Positions 17,132-26,403 of a DNA stretch of 45,669 bases are shown here, in pieces (the first letter of the stretch is position 1; each line of letters begins with the position of its first letter). This DNA comes from Candidatus Pelagibacter sp. GTDB lineage: Bacteria; Pseudomonadota; Alphaproteobacteria; Pelagibacterales; Pelagibacteraceae. The translations under genes and the position numbers were made by a program. The DNA is taken from assembly GCA_028103285.1 (NCBI GenBank), contig JAOHNF010000005.1, forward strand, positions 1 through 45,669. The letters run 5' to 3'. Below the pieces are notes generated by a model. That model made no database searches and was not told the origin of the DNA. It saw only the letters and a list, made by a program, of their open reading frames with translations.

Positions 17132-18338
17132 AAATATAAAAAAAGAATTTCCAATCTTTACTCAAAAGATTAATGGCAAACCTCTAGTTTACCTAGATAG
17201 CGCTAACTCCTCACAAAAACCAAAGGTGGTAATTGATAGAATTTCTAATTTTTACGAAACGGAATATTCAAATGTTGGAAGAAGTGTTCATTCTCTTGCA
17301 GTTAAGGCTACAAATAGATTTGAATCTACACGAGATTTAGTAAAAAAATATATAAATGCAGCTCACCGCGAAGAAATAATTTTTACAAAAGGTGCAACCG
17401 AAGCAATTAATTTAGTCGCTTCAACATATGGAAAAAAACACATTGATAAAGGTGATGAAATAATAATTACTGAATTAGAGCATCATTCTAATTATGTTCC
17501 ATGGCATTTTATAAGATCAGAAAAAGGAGCAGTAATTAAATTTGCACCAGTTAATAAAAATGGTGATGTTGAGATTGATGAAATTAAAAAACTTATTTCT
17601 AATAAAACTAAAATTATTGCAATTACACATATCTCTAATGTGACTGGAGCAGTGTTGCCAATCAAACAAATTGTGGATCTAGCAAAAGAAAAAAATATTC
17701 CAGTATTAATAGATGGAACTCAAGGGGCTCCGCACTCACATTTAGATATGCAAAACATAGGTTGTGATTTTTATGCTGTGTCTTGTCATAAAATGTATGG
17801 CCCAAATGGCTTGGGAATTCTTTATGCTAAAAAAAAATGGCTAGACGACTTACCTCCTTATCAAGGCGGAGGAGGAATGATTAACGAAGTTAAAAAAAAT
17901 GAAATAACTTTTGCAGAATCTCCTGCTAAGTTTGAACCGGGGACAATGCAAACTGCTGAGGTAGTTTCATTTGCTGAGTCTATAAATTTTATTGAAAAAT
18001 TAGGCATAAAAAATATTGCTTCACATGAAAATGAAGTTTTAGAGTATGGTTTAGAAACATTAAGAAAAAATAATTCTATTAATATTATTGGAAACCCTAA
18101 AAACAGAGGTTCTGTATTATGTTTTACAATAAAGGATATTCATCCCCACGATATAGCAACAATTTTAGATGATGACGGTGTAGCAATAAGAGCCGGCCAC
18201 CATTGCTGTCAAATTTTGCATGAAAAATTAGGTTTATCAGCAACAGCAAGAGCTTCGATAGGAGTTTATAACGATAAAAATGATATAGACATATTATCCG
18301 AAGCTATTAAAAAATGTCAGAAAGTATTTAAAGGTTAG
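17121..18338 (+). CDS. sufS: Cysteine desulfurase SufS
   Basis: PLP enzyme that takes sulfur from cysteine and passes it as persulfide to SufU. The 405 aa sequence has LDSANSSQKP near the N-terminus, HHSNYVPW (121-128), the PLP lysine K224 in SCHKMYGPNG and the persulfide cysteine C362 in RAGHHCCQ, the arrangement of group II (SufS) desulfurases. A second cysteine C363 follows directly. It overlaps sufD by 11 bases and abuts sufU without a gap. Confidence 0.96.
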   Translation: MDIKNIKKEFPIFTQKINGKPLVYLDSANSSQKPKVVIDRISNFYETEYSNVGRSVHSLAVKATNRFESTRDLVKKYINAAHREEIIFTKGATEAINLVASTYGKKHIDKGDEIIITELEHHSNYVPWHFIRSEKGAVIKFAPVNKNGDVEIDEIKKLISNKTKIIAITHISNVTGAVLPIKQIVDLAKEKNIPVLIDGTQGAPHSHLDMQNIGCDFYAVSCHKMYGPNGLGILYAKKKWLDDLPPYQGGGGMINEVKKNEITFAESPAKFEPGTMQTAEVVSFAESINFIEKLGIKNIASHENEVLEYGLETLRKNNSINIIGNPKNRGSVLCFTIKDIHPHDIATILDDDGVAIRAGHHCCQILHEKLGLSATARASIGVYNDKNDIDILSEAIKKCQKVFKG

Positions 18339-18779
18339 ATGGAACTAAAAGAACTATATCAAGAAATAATTTTAGATCATGGTAAAAATCCTAGAAATAA
18401 AGGAAAGTGTGAGGGATACACTAATGATGCAAAAGCACATAATCCATTATGTGGTGATAAAGTGCATATATATCTTAAACTAAATAATGAAAAATTGATT
18501 GAAGATTTAAGCTTCGAGGGAGAAGGCTGTGCAATATCTTTAGCATCTGTGTCTATTCTAACAGAGTTAACAAAAGGTAAAGATTTATCATTTATTAAAA
18601 AAATAAGTGAAGATTTTTTAAATATGATTAAAAATAAAACCAAAATAACCCTTAATAGTCTTACAGAGGATCAAGTTACTACAATTACTTCATTATCAGG
18701 TGTACAAGAATTCCCAATGAGAGTTAAATGTGCAACAATGGCTTGGCACACTTTATTATCAGCAGTAGAAAAAAAATGA
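18339..18779 (+). CDS. sufU: SufU/NifU-type sulfur transfer protein
   Basis: Partner of SufS. The 146 aa protein has the three conserved cysteines C38 (NPLCGD, with D40), C64 (GEGCAIS) and C131 (MRVKCATMAW) and an insertion between the second and third that separates SufU from IscU. In SufU these bind zinc and accept sulfur from SufS. No sufE is present in the operon, so SufU presumably replaces it. It starts at the base after the sufS stop and overlaps sufT by ATGA. Confidence 0.93.
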   Translation: MELKELYQEIILDHGKNPRNKGKCEGYTNDAKAHNPLCGDKVHIYLKLNNEKLIEDLSFEGEGCAISLASVSILTELTKGKDLSFIKKISEDFLNMIKNKTKITLNSLTEDQVTTITSLSGVQEFPMRVKCATMAWHTLLSAVEKK

Positions 18780-19078
18780 ACGAATTAAAAGAGCAAATAG
18801 TATCTGAGATTAAAAAAATTTATGATCCTGAAATACCGGTCAATATTTATGAATTAGGTTTAATTTATAAAATTGAGATTAAAGAGGCAAAAAAAGTGAA
18901 TATTGACATGACTTTAACCTCACCAAATTGCCCTGTTGCTGAAAGTTTGCCAAAAATGGTTAAAGATAATATATTAAAACTAGATGGCGTTGATGATGTT
19001 AATTTAAACTTAGTTTGGGACCCTCCTTGGACTAAGGATAAGATGTCAGAAGAAGCTAAATTAGAATTAAATTTATGA
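18776..19078 (+). CDS. sufT: SufT-like MIP18/DUF59 Fe-S maturation protein
   Basis: Starting at the ATG that overlaps the sufU stop (ATGA), the protein is 100 aa. It carries the DUF59 signature IYDPEIPVNIYELGLIY (15-31), TSPNCPVAE with the conserved cysteine, and the WDPPWTKDKMSEEAKLEL tail typical of SufT. SufT helps mature Fe-S proteins under high demand. A longer reading from 18728 lies inside sufU and is rejected. It overlaps the sufA-like gene by ATGA. Confidence 0.92.
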   Translation: MNELKEQIVSEIKKIYDPEIPVNIYELGLIYKIEIKEAKKVNIDMTLTSPNCPVAESLPKMVKDNILKLDGVDDVNLNLVWDPPWTKDKMSEEAKLELNL

Positions 19079-19410
19079 GTGAACAAGTAATAAAATTAAG
19101 CCAAAATGCAGCTGAGAGAATTAAAGATATTATGTCTAAAGCTGAAGATACAACTATTGGAGTAAGAGTTGGTGTTCAATCCGGGGGCTGTGCAGGTATG
19201 TCTTATATTATGGAATACGCAAAGGATATTAAACCTAATGAGGAAATAATTGAAGATAAGGGAGTAAAAGTTCTGATAGACCCAAAAGCTATAATGTATT
19301 TACTAGGAACCGAAATGGATTATAAAAAAGAAAAGTTTTCTTCTCAATTTGTTTTCAAAAATCCAAATGAAACAGAACGATGTGGATGTGGAGAGTCTTT
19401 TAAAGTTTAA
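19075..19410 (+). CDS. sufA: A-type Fe-S carrier (SufA/IscA family)
   Basis: The 111 aa protein has the invariant A-type carrier cysteines C39 (GGCAGMSY), C103 and C105 (CGCGESF), spaced C-x63-C-G-C exactly as in IscA/SufA. These proteins carry assembled clusters to apo-targets. It is the last gene of the suf operon, overlaps sufT by ATGA and shares a TTAA stop palindrome with convergent glnA. SufA versus IscA or ErpA cannot be decided by sequence alone; the operon context favours SufA. Confidence 0.92.
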   Translation: MSEQVIKLSQNAAERIKDIMSKAEDTTIGVRVGVQSGGCAGMSYIMEYAKDIKPNEEIIEDKGVKVLIDPKAIMYLLGTEMDYKKEKFSSQFVFKNPNETERCGCGESFKV

Positions 19411-20813
19411 TCACTGTAATACATCTCAAATTCAATGGGATGAGGCGTGTGTTCAAATTTATAAATCTCTTGAAACTTTAATTCAATATAGGCATCAATT
19501 TGATCGTCAGTGAATACACTATCTTCAGTTAGAAATTTTCTATCTTCATCTAGATTTTGCATAGCTTCTCTTAAAGAGCCGCAAACTGTAGGAAGCTTTT
19601 TTACTTGATCTTCTGATAGGGAATATAAATCATCATCAAAAGATTTACCCGGATCAATTTTATTCTTAATACCATCAATGCCCGCCATTAGCATTGAAGC
19701 AAAAGTTAAATAAGGATTTCCTGCTGCATCTGGGAATCTTATTTCACATCTCGCACCTTTTGGATTCATAATAATTGGTATTCTGCAAGAAGCTGATCTG
19801 TTTCTAGCTGAGTAAGCTAAAATTACTGGAGCTTCAAAACCTGGAATCAAACGTTTATAACTATTAGTTGTTGCATTAGAAAATGCATTAATTGCTTTTG
19901 CGTGTTTTAAAATACCACCAATATAATAAAGAGCCTCTTTTGATAAACCAGCATACTCCTTACCCATAAATATGGGAGTATTGCCTTTCCAAATTGATTG
20001 ATGGCAGTGCATACCAGATCCGTTATCACCTTTTACAGGTTTAGGCATGAACGTAGCAGTTTTACCAAACGAGTGAGTAACCATTTGCACGGCATATTTA
20101 TATAACTGAACGTTATCAGCCATGTCAGTCAAAGTTCCAAAGTACATCCCAAGTTCATGCTGACTTGGCGCAACTTCGTGATGGTGCTTTTCTACTTTGA
20201 CTCCCATATCTTTTAAAGCTCTTAAATATTCTCCTCTCATATCTTGAGCGCTATCAATAGGAGGAACTGGAAAATATCCACCTTTAATGCCAGGTCTATG
20301 CCCCATATTACCGTTTTCATATTTTTTACCATTATTGTAAGGGCCTTCAGAGCTATCGATCATAAAACTTGTTTCGTTCATATCATTTTTAAATCTAACA
20401 TCATCGAATACAAAAAATTCTGGCTCTGGACCAAAGTAAGATTTGTCACCAATTCCAGTTTTTTTTAAATAAGCTTCAGCTTTTTTCGCTGTTCCTCTAG
20501 GATCTCTTTGATAAGGATTTTTTTTAACAGCATCCAAAATATCACAAAAAACATTAAGCGTCGTGTGAGAATTAAACGGATCAATAATTGGTCTTTCTAA
20601 ATCTGGCTTTAAAATCATGTCAGATTCATTAATTGCTTTCCAACCAGCTATAGAAGATCCATCAAAAAAGACACCTTTATCAAGCATTTCTTCATCAACA
20701 ACAGTAGAATCCATAGTCAGATGTTGAAGTTTACCTTTTGGATCGGTGAACCTTAAATCAACAAATTCAATTTGCTTATCCTTAATTAGCTTAAGTATGT
20801 CCTTGGAACTCAT
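19407..20813 (-). CDS. glnA: Glutamine synthetase type I
   Basis: GlnA joins ammonia to glutamate with ATP and is the main ammonium assimilation enzyme. The 468 aa length is typical of GSI-beta. Motifs: FFDGSSIAGW (49-58), FGPEPEFFVFD (127-137), KGDNGSGMHCHQS (261-273), NSYKRLIPGFEAP (317-329), NRSASCRIP (338-346). Y397 in the DLYSLS segment matches the adenylylated tyrosine position of E. coli GlnA, so GlnE-type control is likely. An AGGAGA ribosome site precedes the ATG. No glnB is adjacent, and I see no sigma-54/NtrC site in the 118-base upstream gap. Confidence 0.97.
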   Translation of the reverse strand: MSSKDILKLIKDKQIEFVDLRFTDPKGKLQHLTMDSTVVDEEMLDKGVFFDGSSIAGWKAINESDMILKPDLERPIIDPFNSHTTLNVFCDILDAVKKNPYQRDPRGTAKKAEAYLKKTGIGDKSYFGPEPEFFVFDDVRFKNDMNETSFMIDSSEGPYNNGKKYENGNMGHRPGIKGGYFPVPPIDSAQDMRGEYLRALKDMGVKVEKHHHEVAPSQHELGMYFGTLTDMADNVQLYKYAVQMVTHSFGKTATFMPKPVKGDNGSGMHCHQSIWKGNTPIFMGKEYAGLSKEALYYIGGILKHAKAINAFSNATTNSYKRLIPGFEAPVILAYSARNRSASCRIPIIMNPKGARCEIRFPDAAGNPYLTFASMLMAGIDGIKNKIDPGKSFDDDLYSLSEDQVKKLPTVCGSLREAMQNLDEDRKFLTEDSVFTDDQIDAYIELKFQEIYKFEHTPHPIEFEMYYSD

Positions 20814-20931
20814 TTAGTTGTCTCCTTAAATATTTTATAATTAATTCTGTTAGGAACGTATATAATGAACTTTTCTTTAAGTATATTTAAATGTAAATAC
20901 CAGCTATGCATAATCCACATAAATACAATTA

Positions 20932-21828
20932 ATGCTTGAAATGAGGGAAGCTAGTACTAAAGATATGTCTCTTTTGTTATTACTTTCAGTTATTTGGGGT
21001 TCGGCTTTTTTTAATATTAAAATTGCGACTTATTCTTACGAACCTTTTACGTTAGCGTTGGTAAGAGTGATATTTGCAAGCATACCATTATTTTTATTAT
21101 GTAAATTTAAAAAGATAAAGATCGAGGCTTTTGGTAAAAATTGGAATTGGTATGCTTTGATAGGGCTTTGCAATATAGCTATTCCATTTGTGTTAATAGC
21201 TATTGGAACGGCAAAAATAAATAGTTATTTGGCAGCTATTCTAATGAGCACAACACCTTTAAGCGGATCTATACTCGCACATTTATTTACAAAGAATGAA
21301 AAATTATCTTATCTAAAATCTTTAGGCGTTTTAATTGGCTTTAGCGGAATTGTTTTATTATTTTTTGATAGAGTTATTATAAATAGTGATAATTATATCT
21401 ATGCACTTATAACAATTCTGGGTTCAACATTTTATTGTATCGGCGGACTTTTAACCATCAAACTAAAAAATAGAGTAAATGAAAATGTCACAACATCAAC
21501 TACTTTATGGTCAGTAATTTTTTTACTACCATTTTCTTTATTATTTGAGGCACCATGGAATTCTAGCCCAACATTGCAATCAACATTATCACTTTTATAC
21601 CTAGGTGTTATTGCAACCGGGCTAGCTTGGTTAATTCGTTTCAGAATTTTAACGGTCAATGGACTAGTATTTCAGACACAAGTAGCTTATTTAATTCCCA
21701 TTTTTGGAATTATTTTCGGATACTTTTTGATGGATGAAGTTATAACATGGAGAGTTATAATTTCCTTAGTTGTAATACTTGTTGGAATTTATATATTTAA
21801 AAAAAATAATAAAGTTAAAGTTAATTAA
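20932..21828 (+). CDS. EamA/DMT-family transporter
   Basis: A 298 aa inner-membrane protein with about ten hydrophobic segments arranged as two EamA repeats (about 12-145 and 155-292). The first has the family phrase SVIWGSAFFNIK, and a Glu-rich DEVITWR precedes the last helices. DMT exporters move amino acids, nucleotides or other metabolites, but the substrate cannot be read from sequence. It is divergent from glnA (118 bases) and couples to the next gene by TAATG. An alternative start three codons downstream (20941) is equally possible. Confidence 0.85.
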   Translation: MLEMREASTKDMSLLLLLSVIWGSAFFNIKIATYSYEPFTLALVRVIFASIPLFLLCKFKKIKIEAFGKNWNWYALIGLCNIAIPFVLIAIGTAKINSYLAAILMSTTPLSGSILAHLFTKNEKLSYLKSLGVLIGFSGIVLLFFDRVIINSDNYIYALITILGSTFYCIGGLLTIKLKNRVNENVTTSTTLWSVIFLLPFSLLFEAPWNSSPTLQSTLSLLYLGVIATGLAWLIRFRILTVNGLVFQTQVAYLIPIFGIIFGYFLMDEVITWRVIISLVVILVGIYIFKKNNKVKVN

Positions 21829-22889
21829 TGGAATTAAAATCAATAGAGTTTAGTTTTTTGTCAATTTTTACGCTAATAACATTTTTTCTATTTTTAATGA
21901 TAAGTAAATATTCTCATAAAATAAAAAATGGAGCTCTATTAGACAAAGATTTTTCTAAACCCCAAGCTTTTCATCAACATGCAATTTCTAGAAGTGGAGG
22001 AATAGCAGGAATAATTTCCTTAAATATTTTTTACATAATCTATTTTCTACTTTATTCTGAAATTTTATATGAATATATTTTTATAAGCAACTTGATGTTT
22101 TTGATTGGCTTTTTAGACGACATTAAAATTAAAGTAAGTCCATCTAAAAGATTATTATTAATGATCATTTTTCTTTTTTTTTCAATTCACCTTGTGCATT
22201 TAAAAATTACTAATATTGACATACCATTTTTAATAAATTTCTTAAAAATTGATATTCTTTCATCTATTTTTGTTTTGTTGTGTTTTCTATTTATAATTAA
22301 TGGAGCAAATTTAATTGATGGATTTAATGGTCTTCTAACTATTAATTTATTAATTATCAATTCATTCCTGCTTTATATAAATATTTCTAATGGTAATAAC
22401 GAATTTTCGATAGTTTTAATTGCTCAAATAATTATATTGTTATCTTTTCTTTTGTTCAATTTCCCTAACGCAAAAATATTTTTAGGTGACAGCGGATCAT
22501 ATGTAATGGGTTCTTTAGTAGCTCTTAATACAATAATAACTAATAATATTAATCCAAATTATTCATCATTTTTTTTCTGTACTCTTCTATTTTATCTTTT
22601 TTTCGAGGTATTCTTTTCTTTTTTAAGAAAAGTCGCTCAGCAAAAATCACCAGTACAACCAGATAGCAAACATCTTCATATGATTATTTATAAAAAGATC
22701 TCTTTAATTTTTGGAAAAGATAAAGGTAATTACATAAATTCTATTGCCATCAATTTTGTATATTTTATAGTTGTTTTACCAGTTTTATATTTTGCAAAAG
22801 ATCCAGTTATCAGCAGGTATTGGTTTTTCTCTTTATTAGTAATTTATTTGTTAATTTACTTAAGACTTTATCATTTAACAAAAAATTAA
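21828..22889 (+). CDS. WecA/MraY-type polyprenyl-phosphate sugar-1-phosphate transferase
   Basis: Glycosyltransferase family 4 membrane enzyme that puts a sugar-1-phosphate on undecaprenyl phosphate, starting O-antigen or other surface glycan synthesis. The 353 aa protein has about ten membrane segments and the signature acids: D97-D98 in GFLDDIK, D164 in NLIDGFNGLL, D221 in FLGDSGSYVMG, and H282/H284 in the HLHM loop. These are WecA/WbpL-like rather than MraY, which is normally in the dcw cluster. The exact sugar is unknown. Its start overlaps the EamA gene stop (TAATG). tRNA-Leu follows 29 bases downstream. Confidence 0.85.
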   Translation: MELKSIEFSFLSIFTLITFFLFLMISKYSHKIKNGALLDKDFSKPQAFHQHAISRSGGIAGIISLNIFYIIYFLLYSEILYEYIFISNLMFLIGFLDDIKIKVSPSKRLLLMIIFLFFSIHLVHLKITNIDIPFLINFLKIDILSSIFVLLCFLFIINGANLIDGFNGLLTINLLIINSFLLYINISNGNNEFSIVLIAQIIILLSFLLFNFPNAKIFLGDSGSYVMGSLVALNTIITNNINPNYSSFFFCTLLFYLFFEVFFSFLRKVAQQKSPVQPDSKHLHMIIYKKISLIFGKDKGNYINSIAINFVYFIVVLPVLYFAKDPVISRYWFFSLLVIYLLIYLRLYHLTKN

Positions 22890-22918
22890 ATTGATATATA
22901 AAACAACAATTATTAAAT

Positions 22919-23003
22919 GGGCAAGTGGCGGAATTGGTATACGCGCTGGTCTTAGAAACCAGTGCCGCAAGGCTTAAGAGTTCGAGTCTCTTCTTGCCCA
23001 CCA
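22919..23003 (+). tRNA. tRNA-Leu (anticodon UAG)
   Basis: An 85-base class II tRNA. The acceptor GGGCAAG pairs with CTTGCCC, the anticodon stem CTGGT/ACCAG encloses the loop CTTAGAA with anticodon TAG, a variable arm TGCCGCAAGGC follows, and the T arm has GTTCGAGTC. The 3' CCA is encoded. The tig ATG starts 8 bases after the CCA, so tRNA and mRNA are probably one transcript that is cut apart. Confidence 0.95.
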
Positions 23004-23011
23004 AGAAAATT

Positions 23012-24385
23012 ATGAAAATAGAAGTTAAGTCTAAAAAAGGTCTTAGAACAATTTTATCAGTAGTAGTTGATAAAAAAACCATACAAGTAAAAATGGATGA
23101 AAAACTTAATGAATTACAAAAAGAAGTAGCTTTAAAAGGTTTTAGACCAGGAAAAGTACCTCCTGCTGTAATTAAAAGTCAATTTGGCAAATCTATCTAT
23201 GGTGAAGTAGTAGATAAAATTTTAAGAGATTCTTCGTCTAAAGCAATTGATGAAAAAAAATTAAAAGTAGCAGGTCAACCAAAAATAGATCTCAAACAAT
23301 TTGGCGAAGGAAAAGATTTAAATTATGAGTTACAGATTGATTGCTTGCCAAGCGTGACATTAAAAAGTTTTGAAAAATTTAAAGCTACAGGTTTTAAAGT
23401 TAAAATTGAAGACAAAGTTATCGATGAAAAAATAAAAGAAATATCAGAACAAAATAAACAATTTGAAGATAAAGATGTAAATGAAAAAGCCATTATAGGA
23501 AATCAAGTTATATTTGATTATTCAGCTACAGTTGATGGCAATAAATTTGAGGGAAGCGAGGGTAAAGGAGTTCAACTTGAGTTAGGTAAAGATCTTTTTT
23601 TAAAAGGTTTTGATCAACAATTAGTTGGAGTAAAAAAAGATGAAACAAAAATAGTTGACGCAGTTTTACCAGCAAATCATCCTAAAAAAGAATTAGCAAA
23701 TAAAAAAACAAAATTTGAATGTAAGATTTTAAATTTAAAAAAATCAAAAGAAAATAAAATTGATGATAATTTTGCAAAAATGATGGGAGCCAAAGATATT
23801 AAAGATTTAAAATCTTTAATAGAAAAACAAATTTCAAGTCAGTATTCACAGGCACTAAATTCAATTGTAAAGAAAGAAATTTTAGATCAAATAGAGAAAA
23901 ATCATCAAGTTGATTTACCTCAAAATTTAATTGATCAAGAAATTTCTATAATGACAAAAAATCTTAAACCAGAAGATATAGATAAAAATAAATTAAATAA
24001 TGAAAAATTAGCTAAATCCAGAATTAAATTAGGATTACTCTTAAACGAGTATGGTGAAAAAAATAATCTCAAGGTATCAGATGAAGAAGTAAAAGCTGAA
24101 ATACAAAAACAAATAAAAGGTATGCAAGGGCAAGAAAAAATGGTTCTTGAGTATTATCAAAAAAATCCAAATGCATCTCAAAGTTTAAAAGGTTCAATTT
24201 ATGAAGAAAAAATTATTGAATTGATTAAATCAAAAATTAAACTAACTATTAAAGAAATTGACTCTAAAGAAGCTGAAAAAATTATTTCTGAATTTAATAA
24301 ACCAAATTTAGATAACACTAAGACTTCTAAAACAAAATCTCTCAATAAGAATAAATCTAAATCAAAAAAAATTAGTAAAAAGTAA
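23012..24385 (+). CDS. tig: Trigger factor (ribosome-associated chaperone/PPIase)
   Basis: Trigger factor binds nascent chains at the ribosome exit. From the ATG at 23012 it is 457 aa. It has the ribosome-binding N-terminal domain with the GFRPGKVP signature (about 45-52), a central FKBP-type domain (about 155-245, [11 protein letters not shown] and [12 protein letters not shown]) and a helical C-terminal domain, then a basic tail of Lys/Ser repeats. A longer frame reading back through tRNA-Leu is rejected as non-coding. The start has almost no leader and no Shine-Dalgarno sequence. clpP follows 23 bases later; the tig-clpP-clpX-lon order is widely conserved. Confidence 0.95.
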   Translation: MKIEVKSKKGLRTILSVVVDKKTIQVKMDEKLNELQKEVALKGFRPGKVPPAVIKSQFGKSIYGEVVDKILRDSSSKAIDEKKLKVAGQPKIDLKQFGEGKDLNYELQIDCLPSVTLKSFEKFKATGFKVKIEDKVIDEKIKEISEQNKQFEDKDVNEKAIIGNQVIFDYSATVDGNKFEGSEGKGVQLELGKDLFLKGFDQQLVGVKKDETKIVDAVLPANHPKKELANKKTKFECKILNLKKSKENKIDDNFAKMMGAKDIKDLKSLIEKQISSQYSQALNSIVKKEILDQIEKNHQVDLPQNLIDQEISIMTKNLKPEDIDKNKLNNEKLAKSRIKLGLLLNEYGEKNNLKVSDEEVKAEIQKQIKGMQGQEKMVLEYYQKNPNASQSLKGSIYEEKIIELIKSKIKLTIKEIDSKEAEKIISEFNKPNLDNTKTSKTKSLNKNKSKSKKISKK

Positions 24386-24408
24386 CCAATAGTTGTATAA
24401 ATTTACTA

Positions 24409-25020
24409 ATGAGTCGTGAACTTGATGAAAAAATGAATAGTTTAATTCCTATGGTTGTTGAACAAACAAGCAAAGGTGAAAGAGCATACGATATTTATTC
24501 AAGGCTACTAAAAGAAAGAATAGTTTTTCTAGTTGGTCCTGTTAACGATGGAGTTGCTTCTTTAGTTACAGCACAGCTATTATTTTTAGAGTCAGAAAAT
24601 CCTAATAAAGAAATTAGTTTTTATATTAATAGTCCAGGTGGGCTGGTTACTGCAGGATTAGGTATTTACGATACAATGCAATACATTAATTCACCTGTAT
24701 CTACACTATGTATTGGCCAGGCTTCATCTATGGGTTCATTTTTACTAGCAGCTGGTGAAAAAGGTAAAAGATATTCATTACCTAACTCACGAATTATGGT
24801 TCATCAACCATCAGCAGGTTTTCAAGGTCAAGCCACTGATATAGAAATCCATGCAAAGGAAATTGTATCACTAAAAGAGCGACTTAATAAAATCTACTCT
24901 AAACATACTGGTAAACCAGTTAATGAGATTTCAGAAGCTTTAGAGAGAGATAATTTTATGACAGCAGAAGAAGCAAAAAAATTTGGCCTTATAGACACTG
25001 TTGTGGAAAAAAGAAAATAA
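24409..25020 (+). CDS. clpP: ATP-dependent Clp protease proteolytic subunit
   Basis: ClpP forms the 14-subunit barrel that degrades proteins unfolded by ClpX or ClpA. The 203 aa protein shows [14 protein letters not shown] (71-84), the catalytic serine S107 in GQASSMGS and H132 in MVHQPSAG, with the acid further on. The N-terminus ([21 protein letters not shown]) follows the processed form of ClpP, and an ATG earlier by a few residues gives MSRELDEK. It sits between tig and clpX. Confidence 0.97.
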   Translation: MSRELDEKMNSLIPMVVEQTSKGERAYDIYSRLLKERIVFLVGPVNDGVASLVTAQLLFLESENPNKEISFYINSPGGLVTAGLGIYDTMQYINSPVSTLCIGQASSMGSFLLAAGEKGKRYSLPNSRIMVHQPSAGFQGQATDIEIHAKEIVSLKERLNKIYSKHTGKPVNEISEALERDNFMTAEEAKKFGLIDTVVEKRK

Positions 25021-25052
25021 AACACAAGATATAGCAATTTACACAACTTCAA

Positions 25053-25082
25053 CTTGATTAGAGAATACTAGCAATTTATATT
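25053..25082 (+). promoter_or_regulatory. Putative promoter for clpX (sigma-70 or heat-shock type)
   Basis: TTGATT (25054-25059) is followed after 17 bases by TATATT (25077-25082), giving a start near 25089 and a leader of about 11 bases. The -35 is part of CTTGATT, and TTTATAT overlaps the -10, which resembles the alphaproteobacterial RpoH pattern CTTG...CYTATNT. Either sigma-70 or RpoH could read it. Confidence 0.45.
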
Positions 25083-25099
25083 AATACTATTGATTCGTT

Positions 25100-26353
25100 A
25101 TGACAGAAAAAAATAACAAAAATATTTTATATTGTTCCTTTTGTGGAAAAAGCCAGCATGAGGTTAGAAAACTTATAGCTGGTCCAACAGTCTTTATTTG
25201 TGACGAATGTGTTGAGCTTTGTATGGATATTATTAAGGAAGAAAACAAAAGTTCTTTAGTAAAACATCAAGATGGAGTTCCATCTCCAAAAGAGATTTGT
25301 AACGTGTTAGATGATTATGTAATTGGTCAAAAATTTGCAAAAGAAATTTTATCTGTTGCAGTTCACAATCACTATAAGAGACTTAATCACGAAACAAAAA
25401 ATAATAAAGATATTGAGCTTTCAAAATCAAATATCTTATTAGTTGGTCCAACTGGATGTGGAAAAACTTTATTAGCTCAAACTTTAGCTAGAATTCTAGA
25501 TGTCCCTTTTACAATGGCTGACGCAACAACTTTAACTGAAGCTGGTTATGTAGGTGAAGATGTAGAAAATATCATTTTAAAATTATTACAAGCAGCAGAC
25601 TATAATGTTGAAAAAGCTCAAAGAGGAATCGTATATATAGATGAAGTAGATAAAATTAGTAGAAAATCAGAAAATCCTTCAATTACTAGAGATGTTTCTG
25701 GAGAAGGAGTGCAACAAGCTTTATTAAAAATTATGGAAGGTACAGTCGCTAGTGTCCCCCCACAAGGTGGTAGAAAACATCCTCAGCAAGAATTTTTACA
25801 AGTTGATACGACAAATATTTTATTTATATGCGGCGGTGCTTTTGCAGGCCTTGATAAATTAATTGATAGCAGAGGTAAAGGAAGCTCTATTGGATTTGGA
25901 GCAAAAGTAAAAAATTATAAAGAACAACCACTCTCTGAGATTATGAAAATGCTAGAACCCGAGGATTTGATTAAATATGGTTTAATTCCAGAATTTATTG
26001 GAAGAATGCCAATTATCGCTACTCTGGATGATTTAGATGAAAAATCACTAGTTAAAATTTTAAAAGAGCCTAAAAATTCCCTTATAAAACAATATCAAAG
26101 ACTATTTGAATTTGAAGAAGCAGAATTGGAATTTAAAGAAGAAGCAATCTCTGAGATAGCCAAAAAAGCTGTTTTTAAAAAAACAGGAGCAAGAGGCTTA
26201 AGGTCTATTCTTGAAAACATACTATTAAAGACAATGTTTGAATTGCCAGATATGGAAAATGTAATCAAAGTAACGGTAGATAAAGCTTCTGTTAAAGGCA
26301 CTTCCGAACCCATTGTCACATATGGCAAAAAAACATCAACATCAGTAGCATAA
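25100..26353 (+). CDS. clpX: ATP-dependent Clp protease ATP-binding subunit ClpX
   Basis: AAA+ unfoldase that feeds substrates to ClpP. The 417 aa protein begins with the zinc-binding domain, C12, C15, C34 and C37, which recruits adaptors. It then has Walker [13 protein letters not shown], Walker [10 protein letters not shown], the pore loop region around [11 protein letters not shown], and the sensor-2 [10 protein letters not shown] near the C-terminus. It is preceded by a 79-base gap with its own promoter candidate and followed by lon after 50 bases. Confidence 0.97.
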   Translation: MTEKNNKNILYCSFCGKSQHEVRKLIAGPTVFICDECVELCMDIIKEENKSSLVKHQDGVPSPKEICNVLDDYVIGQKFAKEILSVAVHNHYKRLNHETKNNKDIELSKSNILLVGPTGCGKTLLAQTLARILDVPFTMADATTLTEAGYVGEDVENIILKLLQAADYNVEKAQRGIVYIDEVDKISRKSENPSITRDVSGEGVQQALLKIMEGTVASVPPQGGRKHPQQEFLQVDTTNILFICGGAFAGLDKLIDSRGKGSSIGFGAKVKNYKEQPLSEIMKMLEPEDLIKYGLIPEFIGRMPIIATLDDLDEKSLVKILKEPKNSLIKQYQRLFEFEEAELEFKEEAISEIAKKAVFKKTGARGLRSILENILLKTMFELPDMENVIKVTVDKASVKGTSEPIVTYGKKTSTSVA

Positions 26354-26366
26354 TTAAAATTACTTT

Positions 26367-26397
26367 CTTGAAATTAGCGAATTAATTGCCATATTAT
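26367..26397 (+). promoter_or_regulatory. Heat-shock-type promoter before lon, probably leaderless
   Basis: CTTGAAA (26367-26373) is a perfect sigma-32 -35 element. GCCATAT (26388-26394) matches the CCCATNT -10 at all but one position, with a 14-base spacer, inside the accepted 11-16. A sigma-70 reading (TTGAAA, 18 bases, TATTAT at 26392-26397) is also possible. With the sigma-70 reading, transcription would begin at or within a few bases of the lon ATG (26404). Confidence 0.5.
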
Positions 26398-26403
26398 TGA
26401 GTA

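Noticed and set aside
18728..18775. Longer SufT start inside sufU
   Set aside because: The added residues duplicate sufU sequence out of frame; SufT similarity begins at the ATG overlapping the sufU stop.
20814..20931. Nitrogen-responsive element or glutamine riboswitch before glnA
   Set aside because: I see no NtrC-type palindrome, no sigma-54 GG/GC promoter and no conserved hairpin; only a good ribosome binding site.
22925..23011. In-frame upstream extension of trigger factor through tRNA-Leu
   Set aside because: The extra 29 residues are translated tRNA sequence with no trigger factor similarity; the ATG at 23012 matches the family N-terminus.
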